Positions 54,366 through 64,000 of a stretch of DNA of 64,000 nt are shown here, piece after piece; the stretch's first letter is position 1, and every line of letters begins with the position of its first letter. Location of the stretch: the NCBI RefSeq assembly GCF_947179165.1, contig NC_077244.1, positions 14,018,949-14,082,948 on the forward strand. The letters are read 5' to 3'. The notes below the pieces were generated by a model, which saw only the letters and a program-made list of their open reading frames with translations, had not been told where the DNA came from and did no database searches. A program made the position numbers and the translations under genes. The stretch comes from Solanum dulcamara. Taxonomy: Eukaryota; Streptophyta; Magnoliopsida; Solanales; Solanaceae.

Positions 54366-56558
54366 TGTAAGACCCAGGAAGTTGGAGATTGGAACCCAAA
54401 AGAAATCCTCAAACTTTTGACTAGCTTCAATATTATGAGTTTCTCTATGACCTATAGACAGTCCTTAGGGGGAAAACTCTCTAGTACAAGTGACCAAACT
54501 CAAAGGAGGGTCCTACAACTCAAGTTGACATCCCATAATCTTCTCGATGGCCCGTAGACGCAACTCGTAGGAAGAGTCCTAAGGCTAAGGTTTAGAATTC
54601 AATCAAGCTCAAGTCAACCACTTGACAAGATAGTCTGTAAAAGTTTTTACAAGTCGTAGGAATTAATTGTAACTAAACTTCAGAGACCTATATTTTTGCA
54701 AGTTTTGGGACTTGCAGGATGGATTGATTTGACAAGCCATAATTATGTTTACAGGTCATAGAAATGACCCGTTTGCAAACTTCAAACTTGAAAAAGTAGG
54801 CCTTTTTCCAAGCCTGTAGGATGAGTCATTTTGATGACTCGTTAATACTTCTACGACCCATAGAAAGGATCTGGTAGGTCCAAAATCTGAAGTTTAATGA
54901 GGGGTAATTGTGTATTTTCCAAAGTTCGATTCAATGAACCTAGACACTTTTATGGCCAAGTTCAAAGCCTATATATATATTCAATTCTTCAAATTCCCTT
55001 CCTATTCAATTCATTCTCCTAAAATTTCTCTAAGGCAAGAACAAAGTATCTCAAGGTTTCTTCTTCAAGCTACAAGCTTGGGTTCCAGATTTCTTCAACG
55101 TTCTTGTTCAATTCTTAGTGAATTGAATCAAGGTATATGGGGATTGATCATGGTTTTGTTTCACCCATGAAGTCCTAAAGTTTTCTCAAAGTTTCTTTCA
55201 ATTTCAATTGAAATATAAACCCTGTTTTGATGAGTTGCATTGGGCTAATTCAATTATTTTTTTAGATGTTATCAATGATCATTATATGTATTTTTCATAT
55301 GAATTGCATGATTTTGATATGAATCATGAATTCCCATACATAAAGCTACTTTCAAGTTATGGTTATTAAAGTTAAAGATGATTCTATGAGTTGATCATGA
55401 GATAATGATTGTCAATGAAAGTTGCTATAATTTAAAGTTGATATTTATGTTTTTATGATGAAAGTTATGATGATGATCAAAGTTAAGATCAAAGGTGTTA
55501 TTATGGTGTCATAAGTACAATTCTCACACAATCATGTTAAAGATGGTGATAAGGACAATTCTCACTGAAGTTATGGACTCTTATGAATCACTAAATTAAT
55601 GAGCTATTCCTAATATGTTTTAAAGATGGATTAATAGGCAGTAACTATCTTTTCCTATTATGTTATGATCATGTTTTATGAGTTTCTGTTGGGATATTGA
55701 CTAATCACCAAGAGGACTTCTAGGTGGTGTTTGATCCAGTAACACAGTTAGTTATCCAAGAGAATCATAGTAGGAACCTAAAGTCCCAAACTACGTTGTT
55801 CGCGTAGGATCGCCTTCATGGCCTAGCTAGTGGATCCACATAGCACAGTTGAGTTGAGTTAAGTTGAGATGAGTAACATGACATAGTATACCTTGGCAAG
55901 GTAGCCTTGCATGGTGTTAGATGTCGGTTAAAGGTCTTTTCCCACACAAGTTAAAGTTAAGTTATAAGTTTATGATGAAGTTTTATGATATGCATTGACC
56001 ATGAGTTTCATATGTTTTCAAATGCTTCTAAGCTCTATTCGTGTTCATTTTGACTTGTCATACATGTTATGGCATATTATTCACATTTCTATTAATTGTT
56101 CATGCATACCTCACATACATAGTACGTTCAATCGTACTAAGACATATTTTTCCTACATTATCTCATTATGTAGGGACGAATGACGTTCTCGATTATCCTA
56201 TTGTGTCTAGAGTTTCCCTAAATTCTTAAGGAGTTGGTGAGTCCTCATTCTATTGAGGACATGACTTTTATTCTTATTGTTACATGACTTTCTTCTATTA
56301 TTTGGGTGATCTAGGAGCTTTTCCTAAGCCCCCATCAAAGACTAGACTAGAGGCATGTTTAGACAGCATATAATATAGTCTGGTTTGGAAATATCTTGAG
56401 TTGATTTCCCTTAGCCCCATTCCCTTATGATGATTACTTTCGCTTATATTGCCATGTTTCTGTACCTTATTTATGTGATGTATGATAAGTTTCTTATAGA
56501 TAGGGTCCCTCACATCCCGATTATCGTGTCATAGCTTAGCTCTTGTTTAGATTGTGAA
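54366..56558 (+). repeat. 3' LTR of F, also 5' LTR of G (about 2.19 kb)
   Basis: It starts TGTAAGACCCAGG and ends near TTTAGATTGTGAAA, directly followed by AACTTGGTATCAGAGC. The block 54855-55509 is almost identical to 47613-48269; the remainder is clearly diverged from the 5' LTR of F by eye. Confidence 0.88.
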
Positions 56559-57968
56559 AAACTTGGTATCAGAGCACCAGATTTAAAAGAGTCCTAGGGA
56601 GTCTAACATGCCACCTTAGGTAGAGTCTTATTCGTTGGTGTGAATTGCTCTACATCCATGAAAAAGAGAGTACGAAAGTCATAGGAAAAGTCTCACTTCT
56701 TTCATGGTCTATGTCATATGGTAGAGTGGTTAAGTCTCCCTCTTACGCTTGCCCTTTTAGCTTTTCACAATATGCCTCCACGCAGATACCCCGCTCGAAG
56801 GAACATGGTTGAAAAGGATAAATGATCTCCGAATTATCCTTTGAATGATCAAGTTTCTAATGCCGAGTTTCGAGCGGCCTGCCAAGTACTTGCACAAGCG
56901 ATAACGGCTCAAACAAATCCTGAGGTGGTTGCTCCTGTGAACCCAAATATGGGTTCGACAGTGATAAGAGTTCGTGATTTCAAAGAATGAATCCTCCAGA
57001 GTTTTGGAGTTCTAAAGATGATGAGGATCCACAAGATTTCGTCAATAGCCCCCTTAAGATTGTGGACATCATGGGGGTTAGCCAAGTTGACAGGGCGTAG
57101 TTGGCTATGTATCAATTGAAGGGTGTTGCTTAAATTTGGTTTGATTAATGGAAAAGTGAGAGGCCTAGAGAGGTAGTTCCCATGACTTTGGATGAGTTCA
57201 AGGGAGTATTTCTTGATCGCTTTTTCCGATTGGAGTTGATATAGGCCAAAGTACAAGAGTTCATCAACCTTAAGCAAGGTGATATGAGTGTAAGGGAGTA
57301 TGCCCTCTAGTTTACTCAATTATCAAAATGTTCTCCATTCATAATTGCCGACTCAAGAGCTATTATGAGAAAGTTCGTATCGGGTGTGTCAGATATGGTC
57401 TCAAAGGAGTGCAAAATGGCTATGTTGATTTGGGAAATGGATATATCTAGACTCATGACCTACGTAGAGAAAATAGAGAGTGAGAAGGTAAAGGTGAAGT
57501 TTAGAGAGTCCAATAGTCCAAGGATTGATGGTGGTGAATCCTCTCATGCTAAGTCCGAAAATGGTGGATGTCCTCGTTTGTGCCAAAAGTACTTCAACCA
57601 AATGTCTTCTAATGCCACTACAAGGTTTGATAAAAATAGAGTGCCCAACCCTAATCCTCAAGAATGTTCTCCTATTAGCCAAGTTACTCCTGCATGTAAG
57701 AAGTGTGGTAAGAACCATACGGGTGAATGTATTGCCCGGTTGAATGTGTGCTACCGGTATAGTAAACCGGTTCATCATACTAAGTATTGCAAGGTCAAAG
57801 ATGCTCATCCTCAAGGACAAGTTGCTCAAGGTGTTCAAGTGCAATCAAAGGGTTATCAATGCAATAATAAGTTTTATGCTCTCCATGGTAGGCAAGAGGT
57901 GGAGGAGACTCCCGATGTTGTTACCAGTATGTTATGGGTCAACACTATGATGTTTATGATGTTCTTGA
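56559..57968 (+). mobile_element. Element G: second internal region in tandem with F (truncated)
   Basis: A primer site (TGGTATCAGAGCAC at 56565) and gag follow the shared LTR, giving LTR-internal-LTR-internal. G ends inside the protease at about 57968, where homology to the family is lost. Confidence 0.85.
56772..57968 (+). pseudogene. gag: Broken gag and protease start of element G
   Basis: The ATG at 56772 opens MPPRRYPARRNMVEKDK, then a stop. Further on are YPLNDQVSNAEFRAACQVLA and MNPPEFWSSKDDEDPQDFV, with a frameshift between. Frame 57365-58021 holds KFVSGVSDMVSKECKMAM, ESEKVKVKFRESNSPR, CKKCGKNHTGEC and the second knuckle CYRYSKPVHHTKYC (second Cys is Y). The protease lead-in TPDVVTSMLW near 57910 is followed by the breakpoint. 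Confidence 0.86.
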
Positions 57969-58622
57969 TATACCATGTGCTGGACGATTTATATTGGTTA
58001 GACAACTGGCATTCTATATAGGGACTCGGCCACGTACACACAGACCTACAGCCTTGGCAGGATCTATTATGTACTATTTCTCTACTATCGTTATTAGCAA
58101 GAAGTCCTCAAAGGGACCAGGTCCTCTACCTATTCCCTGAGTTTGTCAAATCATCAAAACCAACTTCAAGAGAATTATCAATTTTCCCTTTTTGATGATG
58201 GAAAATTCCTTTACTACATTCCCTTTTTACAACCTGAGAGTAGAATCAGAGCAGATTTCTCTAGTCAAATAGTAACAAAAGAAATCAATGTCCCCCCTTT
58301 CAAAAATCAATGTTCCCCTTTTCATCAAGCACTTCCCTAACATATCATCAGCTTACAATATTCCCCCTGTTGACATCATTAAAAAGGAAAAGAGTGAAGC
58401 TTACAATATTCCCCCTGTTGACATCATTAAAAAGGAAAAGAGTAAACTTAAATCTAAGTATGCAATATTAGAGAAAACTCTGAGTCACTGAGGGAAACAC
58501 AATCACAAGCCAAGAAGTAATGAATTAGGAGAATAAACTGGAGAAACATAAATATTCATTCATCACAACTAAGAGATAATATTAAAAACATTACAAATTA
58601 GCTAAAAAGTAAACCATTGTGA
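57969..58622. other. Unassigned sequence right of G, with a 48-bp tandem repeat
   Basis: About 650 bp not matching any element in the window. It contains two 48-bp tandem units (58351-58446) and pyrimidine-rich stretches such as CCCCCCTTTC (58294). It may be the 3' flank of the minus-strand ORF at 58623-60159. Confidence 0.5.
58351..58446. repeat. Two tandem 48-bp units
   Basis: GCTTACAATATTCCCCCTGT followed by TGACATCATTAAAAAGGAAA occurs at 58351 and again at 58399. In one frame this is a 16-residue repeat (AYNIPPVDIIKKEKSE). Confidence 0.95.
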
Positions 58623-60159
58623 TTAGTTCAAAAGGGACACAATACTAGGTGGTTGGGTGAGGGATTTTAGGAGAAGAGACATCTGATTGGCATGATTTTC
58701 ATGATGCAGAAGCAGTTTGTCATTGAGACTGATGACTTGTGCGGCTAGAATAGCATTTTCTTCTTTGAGTGCTTGCAATTCAGAAGAACTTGGTCCCTCT
58801 GATTGTGCAGTGGCTAGCTGTACCTTAAGCCTTGCAATCTCAGCATCTTTAGCACTTAAGAGTGCTGTCATATCTTCAAACTCACGCTTCAACTGCTTAT
58901 GCTCGAACAATAATTCAGACATCTTACTTACTTTCCCAGTTTTTCCGTCAACACATCCACACTAAACCAAAGTGTTTATTGAAAATGTTTGCGTGACAGT
59001 TCCTCTTACACTAGCAATAAGAGGAACTTTAAAATGGTTGAACACTTTAGTGAGAAAATATCCATACCCCATTCCATGCTTACTATCCTTGGAAGAGATA
59101 ATCTTATGCATATGCTTCAAAATAATGGCTGGTAAGTTGATAAACTCAAACTTACTCAAGGCTTCCATGATAAACAAATCAGAGGTAGAAGCTACTATTT
59201 TTTTCTCTGATCTTGGAAGCATTATTTTGGTCACATTCAAAATATAACTGATATGTTCCCTTGAGAAACTTCTTGGTAATTCCCATTGTATCATTTTTTT
59301 AGAGTTTCCCACACTCTTGAACAAATTTCTTATAGCACCCTATCCCTAAAATAGATCTGATTGAGTTTTTACATTAAATATTCTACCAAGCACAAATTAA
59401 TGCAAACACACATCTAGTTCTCCAACATTAGTGTATACCCATCATCTCTAAACTCAATATTATAATAGAAGTCACGAACTTGGTGTCCATGCAGCACAGG
59501 AACATGATCTCGATCATGTGTGAGTAGTTTTGAATCTCCACAACATTATCAAAATCGGATATTCCTAGCTTATCCAGGATATCAGTGTCAAATATCCTTC
59601 CATTTAGAACCTTTTGAGTTCTCAAAATTTCAACTCTTTCTTCTTTGGGCAATTCCGTCTCAATCTTCATTCTTTTACTGCTTGAACCTGGTCCCTTTTC
59701 AAGTTTAGGATTAGATTCAGCAAACAAGTCATTAGTATATCCTTCTCCAGACTTCTTAGGACATATCTCCCCTTTTCTTGTGGTTTGTTTCTTTTCTTTT
59801 TTCACCTTCTCATCTTTTGTTTTCCTCTTCCTTTTTTCTGGTGTATTCGCAGAACTTTTCCTTTTTCTGGGCTGTGTGTCCCTTTTACATTTAGAATAAA
59901 TCTTCTTCGAACTTCTTTCTACCTTTTCCTCACCCCTATATGATTCAGTTTCTTCATCATCTACTCCTTTTGACACTTCAACAATTTCATCTTCCTTGAG
60001 TATTACATACTCATAAACTTGTTTCAATCTTCTTCTCTTTCATTCAGTAGTTTTCTCTTTCGTTGCTTTTATGTCATCACACATCAATTTGTGAGAAGAA
60101 CTTCTTGTAGTGGGGTGAGATTTTGGTTTTAAGCCTTTATAATCCACTACTTTCTCCAT
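58623..60159 (-). pseudogene. Plant transposon-associated ORF with coiled coil (broken)
   Basis: The ATG at 60159 opens MEKVVDYKGLKPKSHP; a TGA follows about 40 codons later. A lysine/arginine-rich, nuclear-signal-like segment (RKRKSSANTPEKRKRKTK, 59820-59880) leads to a TQKVLNGRIFDTDILDKLGI block, then an ENLRHLF-like part in other frames. 58962-59324 has FSREHISYILNVTKIMLPR, FIMEALSKFEFINLPAI and HGMGYGYFLTKVFNHF. The C-terminus 58623-58922 is a heptad-rich coiled coil (FEHKQLKREFEDMTALLSAK, LQALKEENAILAAQV). The plan resembles solanaceous transposon-associated proteins (PF20167-like). Function unknown. 60160-60215 shows nothing further. Confidence 0.7.
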
Positions 60160-60215
60160 ACCTTTTTCCTGAAATTGGAACCATTGTTCTTTTCAAACCT
60201 AGCACAAGAGCTTAT

Positions 60216-61546
60216 TGTTGCATCCAAACACACATGCAAGTGTATGTGGTCAAAAAAGTAATATAGTGACCCTTTTTAAAAGCCAGATATCGAACCTACA
60301 GGAAAAATGCAATTAGGCATTAGTTAGCTTTTTAATAAATCCAATTATTTATGTGTGTTTTCAAAGAGTTGAGTTCAATTAAATTTTACAAAATAATTAT
60401 ACCAAAAATGATATGAGAACTTTATTTAACGGTATTAGATAAAATGTATCAATTTAAAGAAGAGTCTCTGGGTTGTAGCATTTATAGATTTCCAGTTTAT
60501 ATCCTTTACTTTGGTATCCAATGGGTTTTTAATTACTAATTTATAGGGTTGATTTTACAATTATGGCCAACCTCTAATTGCCTACTCTTGTTGACAACTT
60601 AACTACATCGTTGAGCGGGGATAAGCATGAACCAACAAAAATGCATTAATACTATCATCTTGTTTAGTAACCAAACAAGGTGTATAGATATATGTCACAT
60701 CCATTCTATACACAAATTATTCTAGATAGTTCTAGGACAAACATGCTCCTCATATTCTAGTGTTCTATCCCCTTTCTGTCTTCGGACTTCCTGGTGGACA
60801 ACAAATTTACTCTAATGGTGATCAAGCATTAAAATAATCAAAACAAGAACATAAGAGTAATCACATACAAAATCCATTTTCAACCAAAGTAAGAAAGATT
60901 TAAACCTCCATCTTATGTTACAACCCAAGAACAAGAGGATTTAGCCACTCATAGTGTATAATATGTTTACACAAATCATTAATAAAATCAAAGTTGAATT
61001 CAAAATGAAAGGAAAGAAGAAAATATCACCAAAAATAGCTCTTTCTTCTTCCTCCTCAATTTTCTCCCAACAATCTGATTGACTTTTTAATAAAATATGT
61101 AAATGTGCTATTTATAGCACCAAAAATGCTGAATTAAAGTAGATGCACTGAAGTCCGCATTTTAGTGTAATTTTTCATTTCATGTGTCAACTGAAAATTG
61201 CTCTATACAGAACCAGGTCTGCGCAGACCTGGCGTTGACCTTATTGTCTCGACGAATCAACTCCAAAACTTGGAATTAAATCTCAGCATCCAAGTGCACG
61301 ACACAAACATGCTTTGTTGTAGTGTATTTTCTTCACCTTCTACTCCCAACCTCTCCTTTGAGCTCTACTTTCAATCAATCATGCTTTAAATGTCCATTTT
61401 TACTCAATTAACCCTGAAAGTGTCTAATCATGCTGGTTGGTTATAACAATACAAAATATGAACTAAATTCTTGGAATTTTCTCTCACTTTGACTAATGAG
61501 TTATGGGTTTTATGTGTTATTGGGCACATAAATGTTACCAAGATCA
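60216..61546 (-). repeat. 3' LTR of element H (1,331 bp)
   Basis: The minus strand starts TGATCTTGGTAACATTTATG at 61546 and ends GGATGCAACA at 60216. The block near 60560-60680 (minus) corresponds to GGTTGGTTAACATC-type text at 10165-10180 of B's LTR. A terminal hairpin lies at 60228-60248. Confidence 0.83.
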
Positions 61547-61559
61547 CCACCCCACGCTT
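61547..61559 (-). other. Polypurine tract of element H
   Basis: The minus strand reads AAGCGTGGGGTGG directly before the LTR start; B has AAGTGTGGGGTGG at the same place. Confidence 0.85.
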
Positions 61560-63102
61560 ATAATTTTGTTATTCCTCGAACAAACTCCCATTTTTATTCC
61601 TAGAATGACAAATACATAATATAAAAAGCAATTCTACCAAACCATACTAATTTCACAATTAGATTATCTTACATATACATGTTAAATTTCTGTTTTAAGC
61701 AACTGATTAACTCAACACCATAGACAAATGAGTTGACTTTGTAATAAAACAACTCACATGGTTTGTTAAATTAAATTTCATATAGAATTACCATTTCTTC
61801 ATTAAGCATGTACCCTTACCAAGAAAGAATTATCCATTCTTTCTCAGTTACGTTCGTGGGTATTTGGACAAAATTTCGCTCACTCTCTCAAATGAAATCA
61901 CAAGTTGCTCAATATGAACCATAGGCTTACCCTTAGTATATTAAGCAACTCTATTAAGGTAGCTAAGACTTAGGGATCACTTAGGACTTTTTCAGGTTGT
62001 AATGTGCGCTAGGGGATAGGTAGGTAGAAATCTAGACATGTCTAATTACTTGATTCCCAAGCGCTTTCAACACACTACATTCTTTAATTCTATTCAAGCA
62101 CTTCATAACCTTATTCTTACCACTTTGCTATTTCGTTAGCTCAACCTTTCACTTTGTTTATCTGTGTAGAGGCATTCATCTTTTCTTCACTAACTTCAAC
62201 CATGATATAGTTGATGTTCTTTTCATTTTCTACCAGTTTTTCTTTTCTACACAAGATTTTATTTCTATCAATTGCACCAATGGCTTTATTCTTAGTAACC
62301 CAAGGTTCTTAACCTCCCATTTTTCCACTTTATCTTTTCCAAAGCGCTTGACTTTTTGAATCAAAATTTATGGTTTCAGAAAAAAAAATGGGAATAGGCT
62401 TCAAACTAGGCTGCTAAGATTCAAGTTAAAGGCTCAAAAGTGCTAACTATGGATTTACATTAACGTGGGCACACAAGTGGTTTTAAAGTGAAGTTATCAA
62501 AGATATGCGTAGATCATTTTTCTAAATTCTAAACTTCCTTTATTGTCACTACTCATACACATCGCGAAAGTTCTAGCAATCAAAAGCAATCAAGGATTAT
62601 ATTTACCTTACTCACACTACACATGTTTAATTTCAAAACAACAATTCTTCAGAAATTTCAACCACAATCATATGAATTCAACATTATTCAAAATCTAAAA
62701 CAGAGTCTTAGGAGTATCAATTTAGTCAATTCTTTTCTTCATATTTTCATGTGCTACCTTATGCAGTCTAATAGTTTAGCAAAACACTTTATATACATTT
62801 CAACTATCTAAACAAATTGTATGGTTCAAAGGGACTATTCATGGCCAAAGAACCAAAAATAAATGCCATAAAACCCAAATTCAGGAAAAAAAATATAAAC
62901 TTAAAAATATTAGTGCTGCCAAATATAAAAAAATACCACTGTAGATAAATCACAACATAAATCTAACACAAGAAAACACAATTAGCAATCAAACTACACA
63001 AAACATTAACTATTAATAATTCAACCATCAAAACATCAAATTTAATCAATCAAAAATAAAAATAAACAAATATAGTTCAATTAAGCAGAGTCCACCCCAT
63101 AC
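61560..63102 (-). other. Element H 3' spacer
   Basis: Non-coding, AT-rich. It contains the conserved spacer block seen in B (minus-strand text equivalent to TTATGGCATTTATTTTTGGT near 62860, then GGCCATGAATAGTCCC). The PPT-like minus-strand AAGTATGGGGTGG lies at 63089-63102, right after the ORF stop. Confidence 0.68.
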
Positions 63103-64000
63103 TTATAGTTGAGCACTGCCCTTAGAGCTTAATGTAGTAGACTTCCCTGTCCACTCATCTATCTATCCACCAGTATCCGAATCTTCCACCGCCAAAGGGT
63201 CAAATTTTGTGGCCTCTAGATCTGACTTCATGTTTGAGTCGGTCCTCTTCCTATCCTTATCTTTGGAGATGTCGTCTTCAGTCAGATCATAAAACTCAGG
63301 TCCCAGTCCGAGAAAAGCTATAGCATGCTCATTTAGAGGGTATTGTCTCTCGACCTCACGGAGTTCCTCTTTAGTTGAAACTCTTCCTTATGTGTAGTAT
63401 CGAAGTATTTCCAACCCAAATATGCAGGGTGTGATAATATCATCATTCCTTGTGCGCTCTTAAGTAGTGAGGAATGGGACATGAGTGTAATGTAGCACTT
63501 TTATGTTAGTGACATCATAATAATTGGAGGGAAGAAGGGTCATATAATCATGTTGTTCTTTTGGCACCCCAGCCCTTTGGCATTTCTCTGTAATAAGGCC
63601 TCTGAATGTAAACCCCCTTCCTCTGTGAACCCTTCACTTTCGTATGGTAGATTTGGTCATAGTGCCAACATTCACGTCTATTCCTTTGATAAAGGAATAG
63701 ACCAAGCATACTCTGGCCCGTGTCAATTCTGTATAGTGAAGGACTGGAATTAGACTGTGCATAACAATCTTCACCCATACACGTGATTCTTTGTTAAGAT
63801 TTACGTATGGGAAAGTGCTATGATAGCTATGCAGACCATGACACACCTACTTCGCCATCGATGTAGGCCCACACAAAGTATGTCAGACATCCCTATATGG
63901 CAGTTGGATGTTCAAATCTGTTAAGGCAATGGTTGGTAGCTTTAACGTTCCTAAAATCTCATTTATTGCTATTGGAGATAGAAGGACATCAACCCCTCTG
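63103..64000 (-). pseudogene. Plant transposon-associated ORF of element H (5' end off-window)
   Basis: Blocks on the minus strand: VDVLLSPIAINEILGTLKLP (near 63985), then VCHGLHSYHSTFPYVNLNKE, ESRVWVKIVMHSLIPVLHYT and TRARVCLVYSFIKGIDVNVG (63634-63846), then HRGRGFTFRG near 63625. The C-terminal part VERQYPLNEHAIAFLGLGPE (near 63320) and an acidic, D/S-rich end (DDISKDKDRKRTDSN) follow, with TAA at 63103-63105. There are a few in-frame stops (for example near 63460 and 63390). It matches the split ORF of element B closely in order. PF20167-like by memory; function unknown. Confidence 0.72.

Larger units (their letters stand above)
47030..56558 (+). mobile_element. Element F: full-architecture Tekay-like chromovirus, A family
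   Basis: 5' LTR 47030-49360, primer site 49372, gag 49583, protease, RT, RNase H, integrase, PPT 54347-54362, 3' LTR 54366-56558. All domains are in the expected order but broken by stops and frameshifts. The 3' LTR is followed by another primer site and gag (G) rather than by flanking DNA, so the right boundary is a shared LTR. The left LTR abuts E's RT. Confidence 0.9.
60216..64000 (-). mobile_element. Element H: Athila-like element, 3' part
   Basis: On the minus strand: extra ORF (64000 to 63103), spacer, PPT (61559-61547) and 3' LTR (61546 to 60216). Gag and pol, if present, lie beyond the right window edge. ORF, spacer blocks, PPT and LTR all have counterparts in element B in the same order. 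Confidence 0.8.

Noticed and set aside
57969..58150. Possible continuation of element G's protease or RT
   Set aside because: After 57968 no family block could be read in any frame; homology ends abruptly.
59645..59899. Plus-strand ORF with hydrophobic F/L-rich residues resembling a membrane protein
   Set aside because: It is the antisense of the lysine/arginine-rich segment of the minus-strand transposon-associated ORF, which creates false hydrophobicity.

Overview
This 64 kb window is repeat-filled plant heterochromatin. I found no intact host gene. Every recognisable protein-coding stretch is a broken transposable-element gene: Ty3/Gypsy chromovirus-like gag-pol, Athila/Tat-like gag-pol, one Ty1/Copia gag, one LINE reverse-transcriptase scrap, and a plant transposon-associated ORF. 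The base is a flowering plant. The mix of Tekay/Del-like chromoviruses, Athila-like elements primed by tRNA-Asp and the associated extra ORF fits Solanaceae pericentromere (Solanum, Capsicum or Nicotiana). That placement is inference from family recognition, not a database match.

Layout, with element letters used throughout. 1-4434 (-): element A, a Tekay-like chromovirus running off the left edge, with its 5' LTR at 2254-4434. 4435-6186 (-): head of a Copia element with a 194-bp LTR. 6455-6792 (-): LINE reverse-transcriptase fragment. 6798-8923 (+): A-type LTR without an internal region. 9223-39300 (+): element B, Athila-like, with LTR, tRNA-Asp primer site, gag, protease and start of RT. 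Its remaining pol is missing, and a foreign D-type LTR (13596-14871) sits at that junction. B then carries an extra ORF, which is split by the next insertion.

16914-37182 (+): element C, a Tekay-like chromovirus inside B's ORF. C's 3' LTR was internally inverted and deleted, and was later hit by element D (26150-36350, 5-bp target duplication CCTTT). D is large, has 3.2-kb LTRs and lacks gag and RT. It carries a roughly 100-nt 5S-rRNA-derived sequence in its internal region. The nest is therefore B contains C contains D. 39301-40961 is a second Athila-like gag with a 248-bp tandem duplication. 40962-47029 (-): element E (LTR plus pol), itself hit by a solo Athila-type LTR at 43092-44384.

47030-56558 (+): element F, complete in architecture (LTR, primer site, gag, PR, RT, RNase H, INT, PPT, LTR). 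Its 3' LTR is followed directly by a second primer site and gag (G, 56559-57968), making a tandem LTR-internal-LTR-internal array. 58623-60159 (-): another transposon-associated ORF. 60216-64000 (-): 3' part of element H, an Athila-like element with the same extra ORF, spacer and PPT as B.

None of the genes acts as a pathway; they are remnants of the copy-and-paste cycle. Stop codons and changed primer sites are largely C-to-T and G-to-A changes, as expected from long-term cytosine methylation. The most unusual items are the 5S-derived sequence inside D, a 9-3-9 palindrome shared by the LTRs of two different families (C and D), repeated PPT-like motifs around the extra ORF, and a 655-bp near-identical patch inside otherwise diverged LTRs of F.
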